A stretch of DNA of 64,000 bases from Bergeyella_A cardium (GCF_030012605.2 NZ_CP114055.2), one strand, 5' to 3'. Shown: positions 24,630-33,876, numbered from the stretch's first letter. Numbers and translations: made by a program. Notes: generated by a model not told the origin, from the sequence alone.

Positions 24630-24673
24630 AGAAAACCAAAATCAGGAGTATAAACTCCTGATTTTGGTTTTCT
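24630..24673. terminator. Perfect 20-bp inverted repeat, bidirectional terminator
   Basis: AGAAAACCAAAATCAGGAGT at 24630-24649 pairs perfectly with 24654-24673 around an ATAA loop. It lies between convergent genes. The A-rich/T-rich arms make it a terminator on either strand. Confidence 0.85.
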
Positions 24674-24692
24674 AACAAAGCAATTGGTATAC

Positions 24693-25157
24693 TTAAAGCG
24701 CTGGATTTTTTAGTCTCGCATCCTGTGGGAAAGGCAGGGTATAGCGAGGGTCTTTTGAATTGAGCTTATACTCTTTACCATCAAATGTATGGATAATCTC
24801 AGGTTGGGTAGTACGCCTTAAATCAAACCACCTAAGCCCCTCAAAAGAGGTTTCTCTTGCTCTTTCATTGAGGAGTTCGGTATAATAATTTGCTCCCGAG
24901 AGGGCATTTATCCTTGCGGTAAAGTTGGAAAGCCCAGTACTATTATATCGCTTCGTTGCCAAATCTAAAAGTGTAGCTTTTGAAGCTGCTTCATCTCCTA
25001 ATTTCGCTTGTGCTTCTGCTTTTATTAATACGATTTCCCCTACTCGGAAAGAGCATTTCAAGCTGTTGTTGCTATTATACTTGGTCGTTTGCCAGTTTGC
25101 CCCATTTTTCACAAAATATTTAGCAAAACGGAGGTCATTTACTTGGTCAAATATCAC
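24693..25157 (-). pseudogene. C-terminal remnant of a SusD/RagB lipoprotein
   Basis: Only about 154 residues of what is normally a 450-550 residue outer-membrane glycan-binding lipoprotein. The C-terminal SusD features are clear: FRVGEIVLIKAEAQAKLGD, LLNERARETSFEGLRWFDLRRT and a terminal PRYTLPFPQDARLKNP. The fragment has no signal peptide or N-terminal TPR part, and its only possible start is a GTG inside the end of the metalloprotease frame. It joins directly to the truncated metalloprotease upstream, which indicates deletion of intervening DNA. Very unlikely to be functional. Confidence 0.88.
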
Positions 25158-27039
25158 CCTTTACGCTTGGAGTGAGATAAATGCCCCCAATATTGGCAAG
25201 GGTATGATTGTTATAAACATACCATTGGTTGATTACTTGATTATAAAAAGCCTTTGCTTGCTCATAATCTTCGCCTTTTTTGGTGCTCCATTCTATGATG
25301 TGAGGGATGGTCTTTTTAAGGTTGATAATGCCATATGCCCCTGCTTTCATTGCATTGTCTCCTAAATCTTCGGCTTGGGAGCGAGGGTCTATAGTTTCGG
25401 ACTGCTGCTCGCCGTAGAAATAGAGAGGGTCTCCCTGATGTGCATCTAACCAAGAGCGGGTAATGGTGAGCTCCTCTTGTGGAGAGGCCTTCCCCGTCCA
25501 TCTATACCCCCAGCCGATAGCAAATTTATCATACGCACCGATTTTAGGGGTGATTTGCTTTACACCATCTCCCTCCTGAGCTACATAATTAAACCGTGCA
25601 TAATCCATAATAGAGGGTGCAGTACCTCCCATTCTCTCTGTAAACCCAGGTGAACGAAGAGCCTCCACGGAATAGGCAAAGGAAGCACCCATATTGTGCT
25701 TCAAGCCGAAAGTATGCCCTACCTCGTGAGAGGAAACAAAGCGAATAGCATTTGCCATTTTAGCATCTGGAAAAGTGTTATTCCTAACCTGAGGATCGAT
25801 AATACCCGTCTGAACCCTCATCCAAGATTGGAGTAGAGTCATTACATTGTGCCACCAGATAATATCAGCTTCCAGTATTTCACCTGTACGAGGGTCTACC
25901 ACAGAAGGTCCAAGGGCATTTGCCATAGAAGAAGCGGCATAAGTAATTACGGAATAGCGTACATCATCTACATCAAAGTCTTTATCATCTGGGTCTGGGA
26001 GCTTTGCAGAGATTACATTTTTAAACCCGGCTTCTTTAAAGGCCTCATTCCAATCCGAAACTCCGTCTATAATCGCCTGCTGCCACTGCTTAGGAGTAGC
26101 AGGGTCTATATAGTATAAAATAGGCTTCTTAGGCTCTACGAGCTCACCTGCGAGATATTTATTAATATCTTCATCTTTCGGTTCAAGACGCCATCGGGTA
26201 ATGAGCTCTTTCTTCTCTACCTTTTGCTGCTTGTCTGAGAAATAAGTTTTAGGTGTAGTAAAATACCCAATTCGGTCATCTGAAAAGCGGGCAACCATAG
26301 GCTCTGGAAGTAAGACAATATTTGTAGTAGTCCCCACAGTGAGGTCTGCCTTCTCAGCGGTAGTCTTTCCCTCACTTACCTGAGTAGTAAGGTTGGCTTT
26401 AATAATAATATTCTGTGGAAAGCTCTTCACCTCACTGATAAAAGAATCTTTGGTGCGCACAGAGCCCCCCATTCCTATATTATCAAAAAGGTTATTAAAA
26501 CTTTTGGAAGTGCCATTAAAGACATCATTCACCTGAATCACTGCTGTAGAATCTTTCCCAAAAGCCTTTATCTCAAAGCCTTCTATAATAGATTCACTAT
26601 AATTATCTCTTACAGATTTAGCAATATTATCCTTTTCATTTACGCTGATTTCTGGGTCAAAAGTCTTTGCCCAAATCTTTTTATTCTTAGTGTCTTTATA
26701 AAGCCTAATGAGCTTATTTTCATAATTAATTCCCTTATTTACTCCTGCATTATTAATTTGTGCAGGTACAGACGAGATTTTATTCACAAGGAGCAAGTCC
26801 TTACTCAAAACTTCATTAGGAATTTCAAAATAGATTTTCTCCTTTACCTTATGAATGGTGAAGAGCCCTTTCTTAGTTTGAGCCCCTTTCAGCAGGTCGG
26901 AATAAGTAGATAGTGCATCTTTTTTATCAATGCTATCTTTTTTAGTAATTTTTAGTATTTCTACCTTTTTTGTTTTCTTTGCTTGCGAAAAACCGATACC
27001 CCATTGAAGAGCTAATAGTATAAAGGCAAGTTTTTTCAT
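25147..27039 (-). CDS. Zinc-dependent metalloprotease (DUF5117-type), C-terminally truncated
   Basis: 630 residues, whereas relatives as I know them run to about 800-870. A signal peptide (MKKLAFILLALQWGIGFSQ) directs export. The region up to about residue 300 matches the DUF5117/5118 N-terminal part (FEIPNEVLSKDLLLVNKIS). The catalytic site SSHEVGHTFGLKHN (about residues 434-446) keeps the full HExxHxxGxxH set, followed by the PSIMDYARFNY Met-turn. The frame ends after ANIGGIYLTPSVKGDI, where it runs out of phase into SusD coding sequence, so the C-terminal domain is lost. Activity is doubtful. Substrate unknown. Confidence 0.85.
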   Translation of the reverse strand: MKKLAFILLALQWGIGFSQAKKTKKVEILKITKKDSIDKKDALSTYSDLLKGAQTKKGLFTIHKVKEKIYFEIPNEVLSKDLLLVNKISSVPAQINNAGVNKGINYENKLIRLYKDTKNKKIWAKTFDPEISVNEKDNIAKSVRDNYSESIIEGFEIKAFGKDSTAVIQVNDVFNGTSKSFNNLFDNIGMGGSVRTKDSFISEVKSFPQNIIIKANLTTQVSEGKTTAEKADLTVGTTTNIVLLPEPMVARFSDDRIGYFTTPKTYFSDKQQKVEKKELITRWRLEPKDEDINKYLAGELVEPKKPILYYIDPATPKQWQQAIIDGVSDWNEAFKEAGFKNVISAKLPDPDDKDFDVDDVRYSVITYAASSMANALGPSVVDPRTGEILEADIIWWHNVMTLLQSWMRVQTGIIDPQVRNNTFPDAKMANAIRFVSSHEVGHTFGLKHNMGASFAYSVEALRSPGFTERMGGTAPSIMDYARFNYVAQEGDGVKQITPKIGAYDKFAIGWGYRWTGKASPQEELTITRSWLDAHQGDPLYFYGEQQSETIDPRSQAEDLGDNAMKAGAYGIINLKKTIPHIIEWSTKKGEDYEQAKAFYNQVINQWYVYNNHTLANIGGIYLTPSVKGDI

Positions 27040-27060
27040 TATCTTTTAATTTAAGGAGTG

Positions 27061-27068
27061 CAAAAGTA
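27061..27068 (-). promoter_or_regulatory. Candidate -7 element of the metalloprotease gene
   Basis: Minus-strand TACTTTTG, full match to TAnnTTTG, 22 bases upstream of the ATG at 27039. Confidence 0.5.
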
Positions 27069-27141
27069 AGTAATCTTCTGCAAAAAAATAAATGCCTCAG
27101 CCATAGTATGGCAAGCAATTATTTTAATCCACACTAATGTG

Positions 27142-27149
27142 TATTTTTG
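27142..27149 (+). promoter_or_regulatory. -7 element almost touching the DUF6452 start codon
   Basis: TATTTTTG ends 4 bases before the ATG at 27154. If it is the promoter, transcription would start at or next to the A of ATG, giving a leaderless mRNA. Confidence 0.45.
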
Positions 27150-27153
27150 TCCT

Positions 27154-27633
27154 ATGAAAAAGTATGTATTCGGTATAATCTTCGGGTTGATTCTCGCTTC
27201 CTGCGGAAGCGACGATGATATCTGCCTCAGTGGAGAAGGCACCCCCAGAATGAAAATAAAATTCCTCAACACAGAGAATAACGCCTATAAAATCCCTAAA
27301 ATCTTCGTAGATGTAGATTATGGAAACGGGCTCAAAAATGTTATCAATACGAGTAATGTAGATTCTGTCCTCATCCCCCTCCGTGTAGACAGAAGTGAGA
27401 GCACCCTAATAAGGGTTCGTACAGATAAGGATACCATAGGGAGCGTACTCCAATTTTATTATGGCACAAGTACCCAATATGTATCACCAGCCTGTGGCAT
27501 GAAACTCCTCTATAATAACCTCAGCGGTAAAATAGAGAGCGGAAACCTTATAAAATCAATACAAAATCAGCAAACAGAAATCAACGATGAGAACCTTACC
27601 CATTATCACTTTATTTTTGATGCTAATGACTAA
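27154..27633 (+). CDS. DUF6452 family lipoprotein
   Basis: 159 residues from the ATG at 27154 (a GTG at 27139 is in frame but lies on the promoter element). Lipobox LASCG at about residues 13-17, then CGSDDDICLSGEGTPRMKIKFLN and the family-typical YVSPACGMKLLYNNL. A beta-rich periplasmic or surface lipoprotein of unknown role found in Flavobacteriia. Its 3' end overlaps the next gene by 47 bases, and the pair (DUF6452-DUF6048) is conserved, implying a joint function. Confidence 0.85.
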   Translation: MKKYVFGIIFGLILASCGSDDDICLSGEGTPRMKIKFLNTENNAYKIPKIFVDVDYGNGLKNVINTSNVDSVLIPLRVDRSESTLIRVRTDKDTIGSVLQFYYGTSTQYVSPACGMKLLYNNLSGKIESGNLIKSIQNQQTEINDENLTHYHFIFDAND

Positions 27634-28237
27634 CTGCCTCCTTGCGCAGAGTATCAAGCCCGATTCATCAGCCAGTAAAAGAGCTTTTATCCTCGGCTTT
27701 GATGTGATGAATGCCAGCATATCTGTTTTCTCAGATAATAAATTATACCAAGGTTATATCTCTACCCAGCTAAAAAAACATACCGATATAGTTGCTGACC
27801 TCGGATATGCTCAAAATACCTACGAAAAGAATGGCTATGATGCCTCTACCAACGGTTTTTTCATAAAAGCAGGTGCCCAGTATATGCTGATTAAAGATTA
27901 CGAAAATCCATTCAATGGCTTCTATATCGGTGGAAAAGCCTCTGCATCATTCTACCAACAGGAATACAGAAAAATCCCTATACAAGGGCTAAACAGTGGT
28001 GATTCCTTCGTCACCTACCCACAAAGTAGTCAGTCTTCCTACTGGCTGGAAGCTGTGGCAGGAGGCAGAGTACAGCTTTTCAATTCCAGATTTCTGATAG
28101 ATGTACAAGTACAACCTCGATACCTCCTTTACTCTACAAAACAGGAAGGCATAAAGCCAATGATAATCTCAGGCTTCGGAAGAGCCTCCTCCAACTTCAA
28201 TATGGGCTTCTCTTGGAGTATCGCCTACCAATTCTAA
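27587..28237 (+). CDS. DUF6048 family outer-membrane protein
   Basis: 216 residues: signal peptide MRTLPIITLFLMLMTNCLLAQ, then barrel-like alternating strands (FILGFDVMNASISVFSDNKLY, FFIKAGAQYMLI, GFYIGGKASASFY, LIDVQVQPRYLLYS) ending in FNMGFSWSIAYQF with a C-terminal Phe typical of outer-membrane barrels. Overlaps DUF6452 by 47 bases in another frame, so they are cotranscribed and probably coupled in translation. Role unknown. Confidence 0.85.
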   Translation: MRTLPIITLFLMLMTNCLLAQSIKPDSSASKRAFILGFDVMNASISVFSDNKLYQGYISTQLKKHTDIVADLGYAQNTYEKNGYDASTNGFFIKAGAQYMLIKDYENPFNGFYIGGKASASFYQQEYRKIPIQGLNSGDSFVTYPQSSQSSYWLEAVAGGRVQLFNSRFLIDVQVQPRYLLYSTKQEGIKPMIISGFGRASSNFNMGFSWSIAYQF

Positions 28238-28325
28238 GCCACAGAGCGGGGAGTGGTTAGCTATAACCTTAATCCAATCGTACATCATCTGAGGCTTACT
28301 GCCTAAAGCCTACTGTGCTCATACT
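28238..28325. repeat. Heptameric array covering the end of the aminodeoxychorismate lyase gene
   Basis: Seven-base words AGGCTTA, CTGCCTA, AAGCCTA near 28290-28314, preceded by a looser block (GTGGTTA, GCTATAA). The leftward gene's last residues STVGFRQ and its stop codon are written by this array. Confidence 0.55.
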
Positions 28326-28904
28326 GTAAGTTTCTTTCATACTGATGGGTAGAAAGGCATTAATAAGTTTAAAAGCAGAGTAATCTTTAAGATTCTCTAC
28401 GGTAATATCAGCTTCATAGATGAGTTTTTGCTGCAGGAGAAACCGCCTCTGTACTCCATTGAGAAGATAGGTCTTAGGGGTAGCCCAACCTTTATCAGAA
28501 TCAAAAAATACAAGATTGGAGAATGAAGTATCTGTAATCTTACCGTTTTGGGTAATGATAATTTCATCGGCAGAGGATTCCTTTTTCAGTTGGGTAATAG
28601 CTACTCTATCGGCATATTTAAAACGATAATCCAGCTCAGGTGCCTCCACAAGCTCAAAAGTTTTAATTTCAGGGTAAGAATACTTAATAATTTCTGTTTT
28701 GAAATTTCCATCTAAATTATATAGGATTCGGAGCTTATATACCTCCCTGCTGGGAATTTTTATTGAAGAAGCAATCTCCATTAAATTGGGAATCCTCCCC
28801 TTGCCTTTCCAATGATGAAAAGTTTCATTTACCCTCTTTTGATGGTAATCCAAAAGACAAGGGCGGAAGTGCTCTATCTTAATACTCTCAATAAATAGGT
28901 ACAT
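28296..28904 (-). CDS. pabC: Class IV PLP aminotransferase fold: 4-amino-4-deoxychorismate lyase-like
   Basis: 202 residues, shorter than typical PabC (about 270). Seen: ESIKIEHFRPCLLDYHQKRVNETF at the start, the middle YRFKYADRVAITQLK with the likely PLP Lys, and ADEIIITQNGKITDTSFSNLVF with the family TSFSNLVF block. It overlaps the preceding pabB by 17 bases, so a role in 4-aminobenzoate (folate) synthesis is a sound inference. The last seven residues lie in a heptameric repeat. Confidence 0.82.
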   Translation of the reverse strand: MYLFIESIKIEHFRPCLLDYHQKRVNETFHHWKGKGRIPNLMEIASSIKIPSREVYKLRILYNLDGNFKTEIIKYSYPEIKTFELVEAPELDYRFKYADRVAITQLKKESSADEIIITQNGKITDTSFSNLVFFDSDKGWATPKTYLLNGVQRRFLLQQKLIYEADITVENLKDYSAFKLINAFLPISMKETYSMSTVGFRQ

Positions 28905-29862
28905 AGATTTTATTTTTCATTTCCTCATATTCATCATCCAAACGACTTTTATGGGTAATGCCTCCACCACTATGGAAGTAGAGCTTATCTCCTTCTTTCT
29001 GTATCATTCGTATCATCACACAGCTGTCGAGGTTTTTACCATCAAACCAGCCACAGACCCCCGTATACCAACCTCGAGGGTTCTTTTCTGCCTGTAAAGT
29101 AACTTCAAGGGTTTTAGGTTTAGGAGCACCTAAGATAGAGCCCGCAGGCAATAGCGTATTAATAATACTTCCCACTTTATTTTGAAAGCGAGGTTTTAGC
29201 TCTCCCGAGATTTCAGAGCTCATTGCAAAGAGATTTTTCTGTCTTGTCCTGATGAAATCTATACGCTGAAAATCTTCCACTCTCACATGATCAGCAACCA
29301 TACTAAGGTCATTTCTAAGCAAATCTACTACGGTATAGTGCTCTGCTTTTTCCTTTTCATCATTTCTAAGTTGTTCCTCTGCCTCAGGGATTGAAGCATC
29401 AATCGTCCCTTTCATCGGATAAGTAGAGATTTTTCCATCTGTAATTTTAATAAAAGTTTCAGGCGAGAAGAATACAAAGCGACTAGGGACACAAACCTTA
29501 TACTGTGCCTTGGAGAGGTAGAAAATCTCCTCCAAACTCCTATTGGTTTCCACAAGACTCCGCTGTGTATAGTTGATAAGATATGAATTTCCAAGCCTTA
29601 GGTTTTTCTTAACAATATCAAATCCCTTTTTATAGATTTCTTTTACTTCTGGAAAGGTTTTCCATTCTATATTGGCTTGAAATTCCTTTGGTTTAAAGTT
29701 TTTAAATCCCTGAAATTCTATGAGAATATCAGACTTCTGTAATTCTTCCACAGTATAGATTTCCAAATTCTCCAGAAGGAAATCTACCATAAAAAAGAAC
29801 GGCTCTCCTCGAGTGGAGAAGCTGTCCATCCGCTCAAACTTCTGCTGAATGCTCAATATCAT
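28888..29862 (-). CDS. pabB: Aminodeoxychorismate synthase component I
   Basis: Adds ammonia to chorismate to make 4-amino-4-deoxychorismate for folate. 324 residues from the ATG at 29862; the longer frame to 29940 runs into the topA promoter and start. It is a chorismate-binding domain without the N-terminal half of larger PabB/TrpE proteins. Seen: GNSYLINYTQRS, FVFFSPETFIKI, YPMKGTIDAS, HYTVVDLLRNDLSMVADHV, PAGSILGAPKPKTLEV and RGWYTGVCGWFDG. Overlaps pabC by 17 bases and is divergent from topA. Confidence 0.93.
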   Translation of the reverse strand: MILSIQQKFERMDSFSTRGEPFFFMVDFLLENLEIYTVEELQKSDILIEFQGFKNFKPKEFQANIEWKTFPEVKEIYKKGFDIVKKNLRLGNSYLINYTQRSLVETNRSLEEIFYLSKAQYKVCVPSRFVFFSPETFIKITDGKISTYPMKGTIDASIPEAEEQLRNDEKEKAEHYTVVDLLRNDLSMVADHVRVEDFQRIDFIRTRQKNLFAMSSEISGELKPRFQNKVGSIINTLLPAGSILGAPKPKTLEVTLQAEKNPRGWYTGVCGWFDGKNLDSCVMIRMIQKEGDKLYFHSGGGITHKSRLDDEYEEMKNKIYVPIY

Positions 29863-29915
29863 TTTACAAAAATAAGATATTGTGGCATTAGTCTTTCTTA
29901 TATTAGAAATAATTA

Positions 29916-29923
29916 TACTTTTG
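29916..29923 (+). promoter_or_regulatory. Candidate -7 element of topA
   Basis: TACTTTTG, full match to TAnnTTTG, 16 bases upstream of the topA ATG at 29940. A clear -33 element is not visible. Confidence 0.55.
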
Positions 29924-29939
29924 CACAAAATTGAATTCA

Positions 29940-32456
29940 ATGTCTAAAAACTTAGTTATTGTAGAGTCTCCAGCAAAGGCTAAAACCATTCAGAAGTATT
30001 TGGGAAAAGATTTCGAGGTAAAATCCAGTTTCGGGCATATACGCGATTTACCCAAAAAGGGAATGGGGATAGATTTGCAGACTTTTACACCTGACTACCA
30101 AGTTTCCTCCGATAAAAAGAAACTTGTAAGCGAGCTAAAAGAAGCCGTGAAAAAAGCCGACACTGTATGGCTGGCTTCCGATGAAGACCGCGAAGGGGAG
30201 GCTATCGCTTGGCACCTCGCTCAGGAACTAAACCTTAAAGACGAGAATACAAAACGAATCGTTTTCCACGAGATTACAAAAAACGCCATACTAAAAGCGG
30301 TAGAAAACCCGAGGAAGATAGACAAAAACCTGGTAAATGCACAGCAGGCAAGGAGAGTTTTAGACAGAATCGTGGGCTTTGAGATGTCTCCTATCCTGTG
30401 GAAAAAAGTAAAGACGGGGCTCTCCGCAGGCAGGGTACAGTCGGTAGCAGTAAGGCTTATCGTAGAAAGAGAACAAGAAATCCGAGATTTCAAACCTACC
30501 TCCAGCTATAAGATAGAGGGTGTGTTCCAAAATTCTGCTCAGCAGGAGATTCCTACCAAGCTGAAAAGAGATTTCACCGAAGAAGCCGAAGCCGAGAAAT
30601 TCTTAGAACAAGCAAAAAATACAGACTTCAGCGTTTTAAATGTAGAAGTAAAACCTGGTACTCGCTCTGCATCTGCACCATTTACCACTTCTACGCTTCA
30701 GCAGGAGGCATCAAATAAGCTGGGCTATGGTGTAACCACCACAATGAGAGTTGCTCAAAGGCTATACGAAGAAGGTTTCATCACTTATATGAGAACCGAC
30801 TCTGTAAACCTCTCTCAAGAGGCGATTAATTCAGCGAAAAGCCACATCATACACGAGTTCGGAGAGGAATATTCCAAACCGAGGAATTATACCACAAAAT
30901 CCTCTTCCGCACAGGAGGCGCACGAGGCAATTCGCCCAACCGATTTCTCAGTAAAAACCATTGGAGATGCTCAGCTCAATAAATTATATCAGCTAATTTA
31001 TAAGAGAACGCTTGCTTCCCAGATGGCAAATGCCAAAATCGAAAAAACCATTATTGAAATCGGTAATTCTAACCTCCCGACCCACTTTGAAGCACAAGGA
31101 GAGGTCATCATCTTTGATGGTTTCTTAAAGGTATATGAAACAACCAGAAATGAAGACGATGAAAACAATGAGCGTAGCCTGCCAAAAGTAGAGATCGGCG
31201 AAAAACTCTCATATAAAAAAATAATAGCCGTAGAAAGATTCACAAAACCTGCGCCTCGCTATACCGAAGCTGCCCTTGTAAGAAAACTCGAAGAGCTCGG
31301 CATCGGTCGCCCATCCACCTACGCGCCTACGATACAGACCATCCAAAACAGAGACTATGTAGATAAAAGAGAAATCCTCCCGCAAGAAAGGGAAATCCTG
31401 AAAATGACGCTGGGAAAAACCTCTGTTAAAAAAGAAATCCTCACTGAAAAATTCGGAGGAGATAAAAACAAATTCGTACCAACAGATATTGGCGAAGTGG
31501 TCAATGAGTTTCTTATCAACAACTTTGGGGAGATTTTAGACTATGGCTTTACCGCAAAAGTTGAAGCCGATTTCGACAAAATTGCCGAAGGAAATGAAGA
31601 ATGGAAAGAAATGATGACCCATTTCTACACCCAGTTTCATCCAAAGATAGAAGATGTAGAAGAAAATGCCGACCGTGCCAATGGCGAGCGCCTTCTGGGT
31701 AAAGATCCCAAGACGGGTAAGAATGTTTATGCCCGAATCGGTCGCTTTGGAGCAATGATTCAAATCGGCGAGAGCAGTGATACAGAGAAACCTGCCTATG
31801 CGTCGCTTCTACAAACCCAAAATATCGCTACTATCAGCTTAGAGGAGGCGCTCGAGCTCTTCAAGATACCGTTTAACCTTCAAGATTATGAAGGTAAATC
31901 CGTCTCGGTAGGCGTAGGGCGCTTTGGTCCTTATGTAAAGTTTGGCGACTCATTCATATCCCTTCCAAAGGGCGAAGATCCTTTCTCTGTGGATCAAGAA
32001 AGAGCCGAAGAAATCATCCGCGAAAAACAAAAGGCTGATGCTCCCATCGCCCTGTATAAAGGCGAACCCGTTACTAAGGATGTGGGCAGGTTCGGGCCGT
32101 TTATCAAGTACCAGTCGCTCTTCATCAATGTCCCTAAGAAGTACGATTTCGACAACCTTTCTCCTTCCGACATCAATGAGCTGATAGAAGCCAAACTCGA
32201 GAAAGAAGCCAACCGATACATTCAGCAATGGGAAAGCGAAAAGGTCTCCATAGAAAACGGTCGCTGGGGTGCTTTCATCAGATACAAAAAGGCAAACATC
32301 AAGATTCCTAAAAAATCCAATGGCGAGAAATACACTGCGGAAGAACTTTCCACCATTTCCTTTGATGAGGTGAAAAAATGGATACAAGCGGAGGACAAAA
32401 CCGCCTTTAAGGAAACCAAAAAAACTGCAAAGAAAGCCACAAAAAAGAAAGATTAA
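29940..32456 (+). CDS. topA: DNA topoisomerase I (type IA)
   Basis: Relaxes negative supercoils by single-strand passage. 838 residues from MSKNLVIVESPAKAKTIQKYLG (an ATG 9 bases earlier is in frame but less typical). Toprim domain at the N-terminus with SDEDREGEAIAWHL (about residue 79); active-site Tyr in GFITYMRTDSVNLS (about residue 283); LEELGIGRPSTYAPTIQTI. The C-terminus lacks Cys zinc ribbons and instead has about four topoisomerase C-terminal repeats (ARIGRFGAMIQIG, VGVGRFGPYVKFG, DVGRFGPFIKYQ, ENGRWGAFIRYK) and a Lys-rich tail, the usual Bacteroidota form. Monocistronic. Confidence 0.97.
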   Translation: MSKNLVIVESPAKAKTIQKYLGKDFEVKSSFGHIRDLPKKGMGIDLQTFTPDYQVSSDKKKLVSELKEAVKKADTVWLASDEDREGEAIAWHLAQELNLKDENTKRIVFHEITKNAILKAVENPRKIDKNLVNAQQARRVLDRIVGFEMSPILWKKVKTGLSAGRVQSVAVRLIVEREQEIRDFKPTSSYKIEGVFQNSAQQEIPTKLKRDFTEEAEAEKFLEQAKNTDFSVLNVEVKPGTRSASAPFTTSTLQQEASNKLGYGVTTTMRVAQRLYEEGFITYMRTDSVNLSQEAINSAKSHIIHEFGEEYSKPRNYTTKSSSAQEAHEAIRPTDFSVKTIGDAQLNKLYQLIYKRTLASQMANAKIEKTIIEIGNSNLPTHFEAQGEVIIFDGFLKVYETTRNEDDENNERSLPKVEIGEKLSYKKIIAVERFTKPAPRYTEAALVRKLEELGIGRPSTYAPTIQTIQNRDYVDKREILPQEREILKMTLGKTSVKKEILTEKFGGDKNKFVPTDIGEVVNEFLINNFGEILDYGFTAKVEADFDKIAEGNEEWKEMMTHFYTQFHPKIEDVEENADRANGERLLGKDPKTGKNVYARIGRFGAMIQIGESSDTEKPAYASLLQTQNIATISLEEALELFKIPFNLQDYEGKSVSVGVGRFGPYVKFGDSFISLPKGEDPFSVDQERAEEIIREKQKADAPIALYKGEPVTKDVGRFGPFIKYQSLFINVPKKYDFDNLSPSDINELIEAKLEKEANRYIQQWESEKVSIENGRWGAFIRYKKANIKIPKKSNGEKYTAEELSTISFDEVKKWIQAEDKTAFKETKKTAKKATKKKD

Positions 32457-32483
32457 TTTTTTAGCATACATTTAATCTTCTTG

Positions 32484-32509
32484 CCCTCCTTATTTCAGGA
32501 GGGTTTTTC
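32484..32509 (+). terminator. Terminator of topA
   Basis: 7-bp GC-rich stem CCCTCCT / AGGAGGG with a 6-base loop then TTTTT, 27 bases past the topA stop. Confidence 0.85.
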
Positions 32510-32786
32510 TTTCCTGCAAATACAATTCAATCCCCTTCATACCAAAAACCAAACTACCCCTTCCAAATGTTAAAGTTTGATTGAGTAAAAAAATCAATAA
32601 ATCATAAACAAAATACCATTTCATTAGTAAAACAACAATAAGCATTCTATTTACACCTTATTGCAATCAAAAAACATACAATCGCATTAAAAGGAATAGC
32701 GTCTGTATCATTCCGACAAACATCCGCACAATCCCGACACCCACTTGCGCCATTCCAACACCCACTTGCCATCCATAAACAAAAAA
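32510..32786. other. Non-coding gap between topA and pyrD with a 21-bp repeat
   Basis: No gene, RNA gene or promoter is visible. The first 190 bases are plain AT-rich sequence. From 32710 to 32772 three imperfect 21-base units follow each other (each starts ATTCCGA, ATCCCGA or ATTCCAA; the last two share CACCCACTTGC). The period equals three 7-base words. Confidence 0.6.
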
Positions 32787-32817
32787 AATCCAAACCAATA
32801 CATCATCGGTTCGGATT
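32781..32817 (-). terminator. Terminator of pyrD
   Basis: Minus-strand hairpin AATCCGAACC / GGTTTGGATT (one wobble) followed by eight T residues, 26 bases past the leftward pyrD stop. Confidence 0.83.
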
Positions 32818-32842
32818 AATAATACCCTTGTTTTCTTAATAA

Positions 32843-33859
32843 TTACACCTGCTCTCTTAAAAGCGCCTTGTTAATCTCCTTTATAAGCCCTGCGCCTTCA
32901 TAAATAAACCCCGTATAAAGTTGGATAAGCGATGCCCCTGCCTCAAACTTCTCTATCGCATCTTGAGCAGAATGTATCCCTCCTACACCGATAATCGGAA
33001 ACGCTCCGCCACTCCTCTGATGCAGAAAACGAATCACTTCCGTTGATCTGGCAGCCAATGGCTTGCCAGATAAGCCTCCTGCCTCCACTCGGTTGGGCGA
33101 TTGTAGCCCTTCGCGAGACAGCGTCGTATTCGTAGCAATCACCCCCGCTATTTGAGTATCCTTCACAATTTCAATAATATCCAAAAGTTGCTCATCGCTC
33201 AGGTCTGGAGCTATTTTTAGGAGGATTGGCTTAGATTTAGGCATCGATTCATTCATTTTTTGTAGCGTCGTCAGTAAGTATTTCAGCGGTTCCTTGTCTT
33301 GGAGAGCCCTCAGATTCGGCGTGTTGGGTGAGCTCACATTTACAACAAAGTAATCCACATACGGAAACAGCGCTTCAAAACAAATTTTATAATCATCCAC
33401 AGCATTTTCATTCAGTGTCAGTTTATTCTTCCCGATATTCCCGCCAATCAGCACATTTGTGTTCTTTTTTAGCCGCTTTACAGTCGCCCGAACCCCCTCA
33501 TTATTAAATCCCATACGGTTTACAATCCCAGAATCCTCAATCAACCTAAACAAACGCTTCTTCTCATTCCCTGGTTGTGCCTTTGGCGTTACTGTTCCTA
33601 TCTCGATAAAGCCAAAACCAAGCGCCCACAGCTCTTTATACAGCTTCGCATCCTTATCAAGACCGGCTGCAAGACCAATAGGGTTCCTAAACTTCAGCCC
33701 GAATACCTCGCGCTCAAGTTTTTTATCAAAAATCGGACGAAGAAATGCCCTAAACATAAACGGGCACTTGCCAAAAACTTTAAGTAATGAAAATGTGAGA
33801 TTGTGAGCCCTCTCTGGGTCTAATTTAAAGAGAAAAGGTCTTATAAAACGCTTATACAT
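32843..33859 (-). CDS. pyrD: Dihydroorotate dehydrogenase, class 2 (quinone)
   Basis: Oxidises dihydroorotate to orotate in pyrimidine synthesis, reducing membrane quinone via FMN. 338 residues from MYKRFIRPFLFKLDPERAHNLTF at 33859, the family start with an N-terminal membrane-associating helix; the frame extends to 33961 but that overlaps the divergent promoter. Seen: GLKFRNPIGLAAGLDKDA, FIEIGTVTPKAQPGNEKKRLFR, NRMGFNNEGV, the catalytic-Ser region VVNVSSPNTPNLR, LLKIAPDLSDEQL, TNTTLSREG, GGLSGKPL and GVGGIHSAQDA. Confidence 0.97.
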   Translation of the reverse strand: MYKRFIRPFLFKLDPERAHNLTFSLLKVFGKCPFMFRAFLRPIFDKKLEREVFGLKFRNPIGLAAGLDKDAKLYKELWALGFGFIEIGTVTPKAQPGNEKKRLFRLIEDSGIVNRMGFNNEGVRATVKRLKKNTNVLIGGNIGKNKLTLNENAVDDYKICFEALFPYVDYFVVNVSSPNTPNLRALQDKEPLKYLLTTLQKMNESMPKSKPILLKIAPDLSDEQLLDIIEIVKDTQIAGVIATNTTLSREGLQSPNRVEAGGLSGKPLAARSTEVIRFLHQRSGGAFPIIGVGGIHSAQDAIEKFEAGASLIQLYTGFIYEGAGLIKEINKALLREQV

Positions 33860-33876
33860 ATCAAAAAAATGTTTCC

